From: Larix kaempferi
Taxonomy: Eukaryota > Streptophyta > Pinopsida > Pinales > Pinaceae
Length of the DNA: 64,000 nt
Direction of reading: 5' to 3'
Assembly (NCBI GenBank): GCA_027924585.1
Contig: BSBM01000260.1
Span: 16,802,001 to 16,866,000 of the forward strand
Shown: piece by piece, positions 11,760-24,651 of the stretch
Numbering within the stretch: position 1 is the first letter of the stretch
How the letters are laid out: every line of letters begins with the position of its first letter
The notes under the pieces: generated by a model
What the model was told of the DNA's origin: nothing
What the model saw: only the letters and a program-made list of their open reading frames with translations
The model's database searches: none
Program-made: the position numbers and the translations under genes

Positions 11760-12719
11760 AGCAAGTGCTCATCACTTCTTTGAGTCTATCGAATTCCCTA
11801 TGAGAGTCCTCTGTCCATCCGAATGCTCCCTTCTTTGTCCGATCGGTGAGGGGTGCGGCCAACTAAGAAAACCCCTTCACAAATTGTCTGTAGTATTGGA
11901 ATAGTCCAAAGAATCCACGTAGCTCAGTGAGGGTCCTCGATGTAGGCCAATCTAAAATTGCCTGGATCTTCTCTTGATGAACTTGCACTCCCAGTGCATT
12001 GATCACATGACACAAGTATAAGATCTATGTGAGCCCAAACTCACATTCGGAGGCCTTGGCATATAAGGATTGCTCCCCCATAATACCTAGTACCTCATCT
12101 AGATGCCTCATGTGCTCCTCCCATGTCCGACTATATATGAGGACATCATCAAAGAACACCAAAAATTTCCTCAACTGTTTTCGAAAAATATGGTTCATGC
12201 AAGACTGGAAGGTGGTTGGTGCATTGGTTAGCCCAAACGGCATGACAAAAAATAGGTAATGAGCATAATGCCATCTGAAAATTGTCTTGTGCACATCTTG
12301 CTCATGGACCTTGATCTGGTGGTATCCTAACGTGAGATCAATCTTGGAAAAATATACTACTCTGTGTAGCTCATCCAACAACTCATCAATCTTAGGAATG
12401 GGATATCTATGTTTTATAGTATTCTTGTTCAAAGCCCTGTAATCGATGCACATCCGCATCGTCCATCCTTCTTTTTTACCAACACAACCAAAGATGCAAA
12501 TGGACTGGAGTTGGGTCTAATATGTCCCATAGCAAGCAGCTCCTTGATTGCTTTCTCAATATCGTCTTTAAATTTCTTCGGATGCCGATAGGGGGTGCTC
12601 TGATAGGGGGTGGTGAGCACTAGATTCGCCCCCTCCTCTAGCTCTATGGTATGTTCGAAGCCTCTTTCTGGTGACCTCCTAGGTGGAATCTCTCCTAACA
12701 CCTTGTCATGCTTTCCCAA
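11760..12719 (-). pseudogene. Element D reverse transcriptase (frameshifted)
   Basis: The N-terminal part (12719 to about 12460) has the Ty3/gypsy block FEHTIELEEGANL and VVLVKKKDG. After a frameshift near 12455 the RT palm continues as [45 protein letters not shown] and [10 protein letters not shown]. The last holds the catalytic FFDD form of the YxDD motif, common in chromoviruses. The connection region GFFGLFQYYRQFVKGFS follows after further stops near 12024 and 11865. This is the polymerase domain of a Ty3/gypsy Pol. The frameshift plus at least two stops make it dead. Confidence 0.9.
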
Positions 12720-12743
12720 TAAAGCTTGTATGTCAATATGGTA

Positions 12744-12947
12744 CTACTGGCTGTCATGAGATGTATTATGGGTGGTGATTAGGCACTCCACTGCATAAGC
12801 TACATCCCCATGTCTGAATAGTGCCTCCATCTGCTTGGCTGAGACAACTCTTGGGGTCTCATTGGACATAACCCGCAGAAATAACCTAGTGCCAACTAGT
12901 GTATTGAACCCCATCTCCATGGTTCGGTAGTTCGTCATGATAGGTCC
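12744..12947 (-). pseudogene. Element D protease-RT linker fragment
   Basis: The frame reads IMTNYRTMEMGFNTLVGTR and continues to the RT segment. It joins directly to the protease tail VKWVNTLGP at 17182 if the solo LTR and one GGTCC copy are removed, matching the LGxITTNYRTMEM-type block of chromovirus polyproteins. The extra residues read before it come from the start of the inserted LTR and do not belong to the gene. Confidence 0.8.
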
Positions 12948-15900
12948 TGTTATCACATATATAGTAGTCGGGCTACCATACACTATTTTTCAGATTCCAG
13001 TACACTTTTCAACCAGTTCCCTTACATTGAGATGATGAGATGAGCATCTATTGTGGATCATGATTACTACATGGACAGTAGTTTTATTCCCCATGCCATG
13101 ACTGAGTTTCAGGACACTCAGAGAGATGACTGAGGTAGCCATTTAGCCATTGATACAGAGCAGTCAGTATTGCCCAAAGGTACAACAGCAGTTTCAGAGG
13201 ACAGATGATGGTTCAAATATTGTGCATTCAGGTATATGACTCAGCAGGTATATTATGGTGTTATGGTTATATTGCTTTTATATTCATTTTTGTAGCATGT
13301 CTTAGCATTTAGTATCATGATCTAGCGATCATATAGATATGTGGACCTGGTTGTACTTTTATATATATTATATTGTCCCCACTCAGACCTAGAAGTTCAC
13401 TACCCATACTCATTGGTTTTACCCTCCCTAGGGAGAATAGAGGTGATCATTCCCACCATACTTTGGCTTGCTAGTGTTGGTCTCATTATTCACTGTCTTC
13501 ATCCATCCATTACCTACCAGTTTGTTTGTTACCCTGACTTACTACTTGACTAGTGGCATGGAGGACCTTTCCCCACTATAGCCTCTGTGTTGGATAGGCT
13601 TCCCTGTTTATTTTTGTCTCGGCTCTGAGTTGGTGATAGAACTTACCTATGGTGAGTTGGATTGTACTCCTAAATCATTCTTGTCGGTTGTCCCGATGTT
13701 TGGCATTGGTACGAACTCCCCCTAGTCACTTAAGATGTGTTGGCTAAAACTGAAAGCTCATGTACTACTTATGGAAACTTATATAAATTCGCCCAGGAAA
13801 CTGTAAACTCTAGAATGTGTTTGTCAACACACGTGAGTAAAGGGCAAGAGCAATGAAAAGCTAAAAATACTCCTTGAAGAGTATAATGAAAGGTCCAAAA
13901 AAAACAATGGTTCTTAAACTCTATATCTAAACGATTGCTGACCTTATATGTATATGTACAAACATGCCCTGGATGCAAGCTGCAATTAATTGTGCTTATC
14001 AGCACACCTGAGATCCGAAGGGTTATGTAGGCCAAAAAGGCCATGAAATGAAATTAATGGATCCTAATGAAACTGGATCATCTTTTATAAAAGTAGACAT
14101 GGTGCCTAAGTTGAATAAGCACTCTTTAAACAACTTACCCATTTGTGAGACACTGCCATCCCCTATGTTATTTGCTTTTCTAGCATATGTTAGAGTGTGT
14201 ATCCCTTTTCCATTTCCAAAGTGTCACAAAGTCAAGTCAATAGTCATCCCCTCACCTAGCCTTTTGATTGTTAGCCTTCACCCTCCACTAGCAAATTGAT
14301 CACAACTGTGAAGTGAGTATGGTCTTGAAAGTCTGGTCTGAGTAATAATAGTAATTAATGACGTTATATATTTCGTTTTAGATCACCAGTAATGATTACT
14401 TGTTGTTATAATTGCTACTTGAATGAATTGTAAAGCATGCTTTAACCTTTGACACCTTGCAGCAGTTTGTTGATAGCCTGAGTTATATTTTGGGTCATGT
14501 TGACTTGGTCAAACCCAGTTTGACCAAACGTCAACCACGGGACATGAGGTGGCAGACCTCAGATGATACAAGGATATGATATATGGTCTAGTATAGGTTA
14601 CCATGGTGGTTCTATGCAGTGGTTTCAGACTTATGATGATGATTTGTGCTTTTCAACACTTTTACAGGTTATTATTATTTGGTCTGCCGAATATGATGGA
14701 CATTTATTTTTTACCATGCAAGGATCTATATGGTGTATGAGTACACATCTTAGATGGATTTGGGCTCTCTGAGTCCAATGAGACAGTTTGGTTTCAGTTC
14801 CGAGCAGTTACAGTGATTTTTAGCCTCAGTTGGCTACCCTAGTGCAGTTTGGCCTATCAGAGGCCCTGTCAAAGCAGTGATGAGATTTGTTGAGTTCAGC
14901 TAGGGCGTTGTGCATGGAGGGGGTGGTCCAGCCACTTGATATTTCCATATTACCCCCCTTCCCAAAAAGCCTGGTGGCCTCACCTTGACAGCGCAGGCAC
15001 TCCAGGAGGCAGTTTGGGCATGTTCACATTTCCCGAGGCAATTAAAAAATGGTAAAAATGGCTACTGAGGGATTCGATTTGGGCTACTGAGGCAAGGGAT
15101 TGGCATGGGATGACTTGTGATGATGAGTGGGATGTCTTCCACACCTTCTCCAACAGTTTCAGCTCCCAGTGGGACCCACACCCATCACTTCCGGCATTTT
15201 ATATTGATTTTTGGAGCCTCCAAAGGCTCGGACTTTCCCAGAGAGGCACGATTTGGTGCTTAGAGTATTATTTCTTGGATATTGTGCCATGGGGATTGAC
15301 CAAGGGTGTTAGAAATTACCCCTTGGACCCACCATGAGCTAGATCTTATGTTTATTCATTGACTTTTGGTGGGACCCCCTCTCCTAGGGTGATTTGGTCC
15401 ATTGATGTATTATTTTATTAGTGATCCATGTATTGAATTGTTGAGCTCATCTCAACCATTGATTAGATCACTTTGATCTTTTAATCTTAGCCACTCATTC
15501 AAAAAGTGGTTAGGGTTTTGGTCTCTCTCCATCCTATTTAAAGGAGAGAGCTTCTCATTGTAAGGGTCTTTGGCTCTTGGAATCTTGATAATAGAAAAAC
15601 ATTCTTGTGGAAATTCTTGTGTCTCCTTTGCATCTGGTGTTCTTAGATGGTGATTGGAAAGTCTATTGCATCCTAGCATTTGGAATTTGTGGTAAGATCT
15701 ATATTTTTTGGAAACTTTTGTCTTGTCTACAGGAGGGCAACTTCAACTTGGGCGTTTTTGCAAGGCTTCTTCAACTCGCTCACTTGGCATTCGCTTGTAT
15801 CAGGGGGTTATCATTAGTATCATTATGATCTATGCTATCTTTCTGTCATTTCTCTTGTGGCATTAGTCTTATCTCTTGTTTGCAGCAAATATGATATGGT

Positions 15901-17181
15901 TGATGTTTGTTGTGCGGGAGAGAGGGCACATTGGCTTCCTTGGACTAAATCGACTTCATAGAAAACTACCTCAAAGCTTCTCAAATTGATCGGGTTTGCA
16001 TAGATCATCATCATCAAGGCATCTACAAGGTTATCCAGGTAAGATCCACAGGTTTGTCTACTATTTCTTCATCCCAATCCATTGGCATAAGCAAATAACT
16101 GTTAAAACCCTCATTATTCAAACCCTCATTTTACATTTTTTCAGTTCTACTTAGATCTAGTGGGCTTTTGGGTAAGATATTGAAAACCCACCTCTATAGC
16201 ATCCACGGCAATTCAGATCTATAGTTTGGTGTGGATTGGCCTCCATTTGACCCCTTTCCCAAGGCAACTTAGCCTCTCCAAGTGAGGTCGCACTCCTTGG
16301 TTGGGTGAGTTCTGCTAGTTCTAAGACCTAGGTAGGTGAGGTCCCACTTGATTCATAATCTCCACACCTGATAACCTACCCCTAGTGCTTCACCTTGTTG
16401 ATTTTCACCTTGTGGGCCCTATTCCTCATTTTGAGGGTTGTGCCCCACTTGGGTCACTTGGTGATACATTTTGAATCTCAGATCTACTGAGATCTAGCCA
16501 TTGGATGACCTTAATCTTCAAAACCCACCTTGTGTTACACCTCAACATCCCTAATCTACAGTTTGGTGGACATCCGACTCCATTTGTCCCATTTTCCAAG
16601 GCACAAATCCTTCTCCAAGCCCTCACGACTTTCCTGGGTTGTTGAGTTTGCTTGTGGTTCGATCTTTGTCTGGTTGCTTGAGCACCTACATACTGTCATA
16701 TCCATTCATCAAGCAAAGCTAAAAAGCCCTAACTATCAGATCTCTGATTTGGGACACTTTCCCTGTTTTAAGGGTCACGTTTCCCAAGGCAACTTTTGAT
16801 CATTTGAAACTAGCTCTGAATCCTGGAATCATACTTTATCCTAGCATCACTGTGTGTTATCTTTCACTGTCATATCACACCTTTCCTAATCCTCCACAGT
16901 GATCCTACTTCCTTAATTCTAGGGTTCCATACCTGTCACCCTACGTACTTCATTAGATTCATTTGATCTAGTGATTGGGTTGATCTCTCCTATCGGGAGT
17001 AGATCTAGGTCTCCCCCTTGCTATCTTGGCTTTGATAGCTAAAGTGAAGAGTGCCTTAGTTGGCGTGACAACCATCCATTTGGGAACTAATGCCCTCTTG
17101 GTCCACCACTTTAGTTGCATGTCCCCTCTACCATCCACCTTGGATCCATCTGTAGGGGCAACTACAAGTTTGGTGATAAAA
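12948..17181 (+). mobile_element. Solo LTR S1 (giant LTR family, 4234 bp), TSD GGTCC
   Basis: Starts TGTTATCACATATATAG and ends GGTGATAAAA (the expected terminal CA is mutated to AA). It is flanked by GGTCC at 12943-12947 and 17182-17186 and lies in the middle of element D coding sequence. It aligns throughout with S2 (29162-33653), with the truncated LTR at 44703-48447 in reverse, and with the element A LTRs. No interior is left, so it is the product of LTR-LTR recombination. Short ORFs inside are not genes. Confidence 0.92.
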
Positions 17182-18310
17182 GGTCCCAAAGTGTTGACCC
17201 ACTTAACACCTAAACCCACATTGGTCTCTGCCAAATAGACAATATAAAAATCATCTATCAAACTGTAACTCCCCATTGTCACTGGCAACTAGGGGGCAAT
17301 GAATAAACAAGGCATCACTCGCTCGTCGGCCACCTCCACACCAAATCCCTCAAACTGCTCGGCTTGGATGCCTCTCCTGGCTACCAGGGGCAGAATCTAT
17401 AAAGTTGTGGGTTGCCCCACCATCTATCAAAATCGTGACTCTATCCCCATATAACACCCCTGACCCGGAAGGTTTTGAACCTAGGAATAGCTAACAAAGT
17501 GGCAATAGTCCCACTCTGCGGTTGTCCAAGTGGCTGCTGAGTCTGTGACTCCTGAACTTGTAGCTGCGATGGTTGTGGCCTCTGTACCTGTGGCTGCTTC
17601 TTCGTCCCACTGTACGGCTCATCATCCTACACCTACTTCTCCACATCATTGTCCTCCTCATCACTAACTGACACCACCTCTATATAATGAACCTTGCCTC
17701 TACCCAAACATCGATGTCCAGGTTCCCAAGGTTCCTTGTAGCTGAATCACAGTTTCTTTCTTCTGAGTTCATTCCAGGTTTCTTTGCCCAACTGTTTCTT
17801 CCCAAATCCTCCCTTCTGGAAGGGATTCTTGTCCTTTCCTTTCTGGGGAGAGAAAGGTTTGGACTAAGGTTTGTTCTTTGAAGTGGCCCCCTCCATGTCC
17901 TGTACTCGGGAGATGGCATCCTATAAGGTAGTAGGCTTGAAAGCCTTAACCCGATCTCGTAGAGGCTCAAACAAACCCTCTTGTGAATAGCATAATAAGT
18001 TTGGTCTCTGAGATATCTGTCACCATCACTACCAATCTTTGGAACTCTGCAATATATGCATCTTTAGTACTTGTCTGTTTGACCTGTGCCAGCTCTCAGA
18101 AGTGCAACTCTGGATCCTTCCTGTCAAATATATCCATCAACCTCTGTGTGAAATCCATGTATGATGTGATGTTGGCATGCCCCAACGTAACCAAACCATG
18201 ATACCAACACTCGTGGGCTTCTCCTCCCTCCAGATGTAAGGTGGCGTCAGTGAAGCACCACTTGTGAGAGACTCCCGGGTACTCACGAGTCAGCTCCGGC
18301 AACGGGTAAT
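17182..18310 (-). pseudogene. Element D Gag and aspartic protease remnant
   Basis: From the right, the Gag core shows FTDATLHLEGG, a YHGLVTLGHANITSY block and FDRKDPELHF (18302-18096), then ELAQVKQT- and LFTRGF-type segments. Near 17750 a zinc-knuckle remnant KEPWEPGHRC is preceded by a stop where a Cys is expected. The protease follows near 17395-17465 as VTILIDGGATHNFID, in which the usual DSG is DGG. It then runs to TNVGLGVKWVNTLGP at the LTR junction. Several in-frame stops are present. Gag would form the particle and the protease would process the polyprotein; this copy cannot do either. Confidence 0.8.
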
Positions 18311-19046
18311 CACTCCAAACTCAGCCCAGTACTTGACATAACATGGGAACTCGCCTGAACTCGCGGACTCGATTCAAAATCGAGCAGACGACTCGGCCGG
18401 ACTCATGGTTATCTTCACTGCTAGTCGAGGTTGTGTTCACTGTTGGTCGTGGTCTTGTTCACCACTGGTTCACTGCTGGTCAAAGTTGAGGTCGTGGTCT
18501 GCTCAGTGCCAGAGTCCTGAGTCCCCCAGCCACCGTTCTGTCGCTCTGCGGTCACCGTTCTGCAACTCAGTGTCGAACTGTCTATCGGGCAGCTCATCTT
18601 CGTGCGAGGCTCCATAATATAACTTAGTATATAGTTAAAAACATAAAACTGTATAGTGTATAGTTTGGCCTTTGTATAAACATTTTAAAATGCAATTTTT
18701 TTTTTGTTTATAACTTATTATTTAAAAACTCGGCTGGCATATGACTCGTAGACTCGGGACTCTGGCACTGAGCAGACCACAACCTCGACACGACCTCAAC
18801 TTCGACCAACAGTGAACCAGCGGTGAACAAGACCACGACCAGCAGTGAACACAACCTCGACCAGCAGTGAAAACAACCACGAGTCTGGCCGAGTCATCTG
18901 CCGATTTTGACTCGAGTCTGCAAGTTCAGGCGAGTTCCCATGTTATGCCGAGTACTGGGCCGAGTTTGGAGCGATTACCCATTGCCGGAGCTGAGTCGTG
19001 GAGACTCGCGAGTACCCACGAGTCTCTCACAAGTGGTGCTTCACTG
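18248..19046. mobile_element. Inverted-repeat (foldback/MITE-like) element, about 0.8 kb
   Basis: The left arm (about 18248-18524) and right arm (about 18750-19046) are reverse complements with moderate divergence. Both carry the blocks CAGTGAAGCACCACTTGTGAGAGACT at the outer end, the CGGCAATGGGTAATC-type block, AACATGGGAACTCGCC and CTGGCACTGAGCAGACC at the inner end. About 225 bp of AT-rich sequence separates them. The motif ACTCG/CGAGT recurs in both arms. The outermost bases of the left arm are also readable as element D gag (SHKWCFTDA), so the exact border is uncertain. I found no convincing TSD. Confidence 0.65.
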
Positions 19047-19290
19047 GGTTGTAGCCCTTGTGAGCCCACATGTGAGTGTAGCCCTTGTGGTCGTCATGTG
19101 GCTATAGCCCTTGACACGGTTGACAAAGTCTCACGTGAGATTGTAGCCCTTGTAAGCCCACATAAGATTGTAGCTCTTGTGGACATCATGAGGTTGTAGC
19201 CCATGATGTAGTGATGACTCACTTGTGGTTGGAGACCTAGTGAGCTATTTGCGTTGTAGCCCATAGAGGACGTCATGTTGGTTGTAGCCA
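19047..19290 (+). repeat. Degenerate tandem repeat with TGTAGCCCTTGTG core
   Basis: The core TGTAGCCCTTGTG or a close variant recurs about eight times at intervals of roughly 26-60 bp, with follow-on words such as AGCCCACAT. It begins directly at the outer end of the inverted-repeat element. Origin unknown. No credible gene. Confidence 0.6.
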
Positions 19291-19404
19291 CATGGACATG
19301 AGAAGACCTTTCTTATTATGAAGAGATGTCCAAGACAAGTCGTGATGCTCAAATGATATCCAGATGTGTTCTAGCATAACGATACCTCCCTAGCTAAGAG
19401 GGAG

Positions 19405-19832
19405 TGTTGATGATTGTAGCGTCATGAAGTTTCCTCATGCAAAGTCAGCCCCCAAAAGAAGATAAATAATAAACAATTATTATGTATAATAACAAGTCGG
19501 CCTCATCAAGTGTGCAAGTTGACCCCTAAAAAAAAGTGGACAGGCAAACATAAAAAGGTATAAATATAAGTTGCCTCACTCATTCTCAAGCAAGTAATTC
19601 GCTCCTCTGCTATACAAGTGCCCAAGAAAGAGAAGAAGGACGAAGGCAGCAGAATAACACTGTTTCTCTGGGTTTGCTATTTTTGGGTTTACTCTTGTAT
19701 CTGATTACTCTTATATCTAGATGTACTTTGTATCTTGAATTGATTCTCTGCATACGAAAGGTTGCTAGGTTTTCTTCCCTTGTGTAGAAAGGTTTCCCAG
19801 GATAAAATTTTGTGTCTTTGTTCTTTCCTCTC
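19405..19832 (+). mobile_element. Probable Ty1/copia LTR, interrupted by element B
   Basis: A short purine tract (AAGAGGGAG) ends just before TGTTGATGATTG at 19405, like a polypurine tract followed by an LTR start. A TATA-like TATAAATATA lies at about 19559, followed by a pyrimidine-rich tail. Element B is inserted at 19833, and the LTR tail may resume at 37775. No copia pol domain is visible to the left, so this rests on layout alone. Confidence 0.4.
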
Positions 19833-22800
19833 TGTTGCCGCCTAATACACACCTGGGGGGGACACAGCAGGAAACCTTCAAGCCGCTCGATGTGTCCTTG
19901 GGGGCAAGTGAGAGTCAAGTGCTGTCACCTGATTACTCGACTCCTCCGTCTAGACTTACTCCTAGCGAAGCCAAGGGGGGTGGTCCTTATGAAAAATAAA
20001 CTAAGGCTTTTAATCTATAACAAAGAAAAAGTCTGTTCTAGGAGTTAAAAGATGATGAGATGAAAAAATATAACAACTAAGCACTGCTTGCAAATTAAAT
20101 CAATTGATTAACCCAACACAAGTTAGATAAGCATTCACGACATTTATGATTAAAACTTAAAACATGGAAAATTAAAGACTAGTGCCGAGAATGTAAAAAT
20201 GCTTGCAATTGCTGCTGTGTAGGTTTGCTTGTGTAGTCTCAGTGAAAGTATTGCAGTGTCTCAGTTGGTAAATTTTATGATTATTAAATGAGTGGATTAA
20301 GGAGTGGGTTAACTCTTGGTTTGGCCCAAAAGAAACCTAAACTTCGAACTGAGTGCTCTAGCAACCTTACGAAGTGTCCAACGAGGCGAGAATGAACCCG
20401 CTTAAGAACCTGCTGACTCTGTGGATTCAGTCCATGCAACCCTTCGAGTTCTTAGGATTAGATTCTAATGGATTGTCCTATTAACACTAAGTACCTTGCA
20501 CCCGTTTCTGATTGAGCCCACTGTTCCGACTAAGCTGCAGTAGTCAAGAGCATACTCCGGGTTTGGGGCGTTGTTCTTTTTATTAAAATGTGTGAGTGGA
20601 TGATTAATCTACACTAAACCCCAAGAATGAAACAACAGGCGTTAATTTTAGGATTAAATTTTAAGAACAGAAAAATAATTGAATAAAACACAAAAGCATA
20701 TAAAATGATAAACAGGTCCTTGGAGGACGTTGTGTGCTTGAGTGAGTTTTTCAATTTCTACTGCTCGAATGAAAACTAATCTAAAACAAAAAAATAAAAA
20801 AAAGGTGCGAATCCCCCCTGGGGGGATTGAGGTCAGGCGCTGGAATTGTCTGTTGTGCTCTTTTTATTCTTTCGATTACAATCAAGAAATTATGAGAACT
20901 ACTGCTTGCCCTTTATCATTAGGGAACAAGACAGTTTACAATAAGATATGGAAAGCGAATGTGCTTGAAGGGGGTTCTCCAAATAGTTCTGGGAGCTTCC
21001 AAATGTCTTTCTTATGAGTTTTTTAGCTCCAACCTGTTAAGACAACGAAACAGACCAGCGAGCGAATGTTGATTAGAAATGACAATTAGAACACTTTTAA
21101 AGTGTTCTGACAATGCTACAAACTGTCAAAATTGAAACTAATGCAACTAGTATTCAAAAGAATTGTTTTGGGGCAATTTTTTGAGTCTTTAAGTGAGTTT
21201 TAGTTAACTTTTAAATATAGGACTGTTATAAAATGGTACAAATTCCAGCGAACAAAAGTTAACTGAAAACTACCGAAACACACTTTAAGAGTATGTTCGG
21301 TTTAGATGCAAAAAGTGGAAAAAATTTCTAACTTAACTACTACAAAAATGAAATCAAATGACTAAGGAAAGTGAGCTAGAAAGCTACTTTCCTTAGGATC
21401 TTTTGCTTGCTTTTGGAAAAGCTAAGCGAACCAAAGCACTTAAATGTCAAATATACTTTTCAACCAAGACAAGATTTTCCTATCAAGAACTCTAGATTTT
21501 ACGAATAAAACAAGCTTGAAAATGAAAACTTGTAAAATTAGATCTACTTTCAGAAATTTATGCTTTGAAAGAACTATGATCTAACAAGTAACAGTAACTA
21601 AAGATAGTTGAAGAAGTTTGGATCAGAGGAATGGAACCCTTGGGGGATGAGCGTTTAAATGGGCTATGGAATCTGCTTGCTGATACACCGGTAGTATTGG
21701 CTTCCTTGTTGTGAATCTACTGAGTGTGAGGAAGAGATAACATGCTCATCCGCTCCTACAGCTTGAGTTACATGCAAAATGGAATCAACACTAGCAAAGG
21801 GGATTTAAAATATTTGTGTAAACGATTGAAAGAAATAAGAAGAAATAACATACTCAAACAAGAAATATCATTACCTCTAGCATCCTAACATCACTCACAA
21901 TAGTAAGAATTCTATAAAGCAATGCTTATTATCCTTATGAAAAATAATTTCCTTACAAAGGCAAACACCCAACATATACTAGCATGAACCACGATACAGA
22001 TTACCTCATTATTGATCAAAGAACATGACAATACACACCGCAGACAACACCAAGGTAACCTCCAAAGCCTTTTATTACTCAATAACCAGAAAATATTACA
22101 ATAGACAAGAGCAAAGGTTCCACCTTCAGATGCTTACAATGGAGCTAAGCTCCTCAATTTATAGAACAAGGAATGTAGCCTAGGATGCCAAAACCCTAAG
22201 GAGACAAAGCTCCTAGATTGTAGAGCAAGTCACCCTGATTGTAGAGCAAGCAATCTTTCAGCCAATGGAGATACACCTCCTCTTTGGCAAAAAACAACTG
22301 AAATGGAAACAGCCGAAATGATGAAGGCAGCACACGCGTAGGAGAGCGAGAATGATGATGTTTCCATGCTTTTGGTGGATGAATCCTTTCATTGGAGTTC
22401 TGATTGGTTGTTTTAATTAGAAGCTTCAAACAATGCATTGTGCCACCACTTAGACCCTATCATCTTTCCAATCGATACACGGCCAAGTGTAGTGGGCTGG
22501 CCCACGTGAAGGTGAAGGGCGAACTTGTTGTTCCTTGCTGCGTTGGAATGGGTTCCAATTGGCTGCTTTAACTTGACTATTATTCACATGGGTGATGCCA
22601 CCTCAATAGGTAAGCGTCCCCACCTTTATTCTTAACTTCAAACCAATTTGAGATGCAGCTGAGTGGAAATGATGGCCCACGTGAAGGTGGAGAGGGCGAG
22701 ATGATGTGCGTTGAGGTGGTGGGTTGGGATATTCCAATTGGAAACTCAGCATGTGATTGGGCCACCTCACAATCAAGGAGGCTCCCCCACCATACTCGTA

Positions 22801-23789
22801 TCCTCACCAAATCCGTACGGTGATGAAGAGAACTTGGCCCCACGAGAAGGAGAGCTTACGTAGCACTTCTTTGAAATATTAAAAATTGAATTTTAATTCA
22901 ACTTTGTAACATGCTTTCACCCTTTGATGTATTCACTCACTTTACTGAACTTATGCCATGTCATTTGGCATGTGTCAAATTCTCTTTTTTAATTTTTTAA
23001 TTCTTTGGTAATGGTGCATTTTGTTGCATTTCTGGCATTAAAGTGCCACTTTGTAGCTCTGATAGGCAAAACTGCTCCACAGGGGTTCTCGATCGCCCGA
23101 AATGTTGAAATTTCATCAAGTTAGGGTTTTGTACAGAAAAAATAACAATTCATCATATTCTAATGCAGAAAATACATTTAATAAACATTTACAAATATCG
23201 AATATTAAATAGTGCAGTAGTAAAAACCATCATAACATAAATTTCATGTCTTTAGCACTCTCAAGTCACTGTGTTAAAGTACTTTTAACACTACCCGTTA
23301 GGTCACTGTGCTAAGTTAATCTTCAGCAGTATGTAATGTAGAATAAATAAATAAACGAGAAGATATTTACCTGTGTGTGGGACCCTTCCATAAAATACTC
23401 AGAAGAGTTACTTACTTTCAGTAAACACTGTGCCTCAGAGAGGCCAGTCAAATCTGGAAACTATCAGACCCTACAAGAGGGTAGTACAAACCAGAGATAG
23501 AGAGATGACAGGTTGAGATACAGTCAAATAGTCAGAGACAGTCAAGAACACAGTGGCAGCTCCAAGCAAGGCCCAACACAAGAGGTCTGATCTAAAAAAC
23601 AAAATTTCAGTGCATAGATTTAACCCAAGCAATGTCCCAGCATAAAATATCAGACCTTAAAAAATTTCAGACCGATAGATCAGACCACAGTAAAGTTTAA
23701 CACATAGATCAGATCTCAATCAGACCACAGGTAAGACTCAAACAAAAACTAAGTATAACACAGTAGATCAGGGCATATCGCTATAGCTC

Positions 23790-23975
23790 TGAGCATAACA
23801 CAGCAGATCTAGGCAAAACATAATAGATCTGGGCATAACATAAAATATTTGGGCATAACACAAGAGATCTGGGCATGACATAAAATATTTGGTCATAACA
23901 CAAGAGATCTGGGCATGACATAAAATATTTGGTCATAACACAAGAAATCTAGGCATGACACAATAGATCTGCCCT
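23790..23975 (+). repeat. Tandem repeat, 40-bp unit made of 20-bp half units
   Basis: TAAAATATTT recurs at 23841, 23881 and 23921, each followed by GGGCATAACA or GGTCATAACA and CAAGAGATCTGGGCATGACA. Looser copies flank it on both sides. It lies inside the 2.6 kb insertion. Confidence 0.85.
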
Positions 23976-24651
23976 AGGCAAGTCCACAGGGGTTAATAAT
24001 CTCCACAATAAATCAGTTGGCAGCCCACAAAACAAACTTGGGTGACTGCGACCTCCACAAATGGCCCATTGTTCATTCATATAACCTTCAGCATGTTGCA
24101 ACCTTCACAATATGTCCTTAACAGGACTTATGGCACCCAAATTAGGTCACGAATTGCAGACAAGCTCACGGCTGAGGTAAGATAGAGCTCTAAGGCTCAT
24201 GGCTAGGTCACAATAGATAGATAAAACCTCTACTGGCAGATCGGATTCCTTATTAGGCAGATTGGACATCATAGCAGCAGATCGAGCCTCACAAAACCCT
24301 CAGCATACAGAATGAGCTTCAATCAAACTTCAACAAGCAGATCGAAGGTAGTAGCAGTGAGATATATCTTAACGTCAGCCCTAAATAAATTATCCAAACC
24401 AGATCTGAGATAAAGGATAGACTTCAGCAGAAAACCACCTCAAAACAATTTGTGAAGTTGCAGCAGATAAACTCTAAACCCTTGATTTCACACAGAATAA
24501 AGGACAGAGCTGAGATATATAGATTGTGTATTAATTGATAAACAAAAGACCTTTATTTATAGGATAATAGGATTATTAAAATAATCCTTTAAATTAGGAA
24601 ATCATAAAAGATAAAAAATAATAAAATATTATTTCATTAAATTAGGGAGAG

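Larger units (their letters stand above)
11052..18310 (-). mobile_element. Element D: decayed Ty3/gypsy (chromovirus-like) retrotransposon
   Basis: Minus-strand fragments in the expected order: Gag and protease (18302-17182), protease C-terminal part (12947-12744), RT (12719 to about 11760), RNase H and the start of integrase (about 11760-11052). A solo LTR (12948-17181) and element A split the copy. The coding sequence across the solo LTR rejoins after removal of one TSD copy. Stops and frameshifts show an old, dead copy. Its LTRs are not in the window, and the 5' side is cut near 18248-18310 by an inverted-repeat element. Confidence 0.85.

Noticed and set aside
13341-17238. Several 60-96 codon frames within S1
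   Set aside because: They are not kept in the aligned copies S2 and 44703-48447, as expected for non-coding LTR.
23790-23975. CRISPR-like array
   Set aside because: Repeats are contiguous 20/40-bp units without unique spacers in a plant transposable element.
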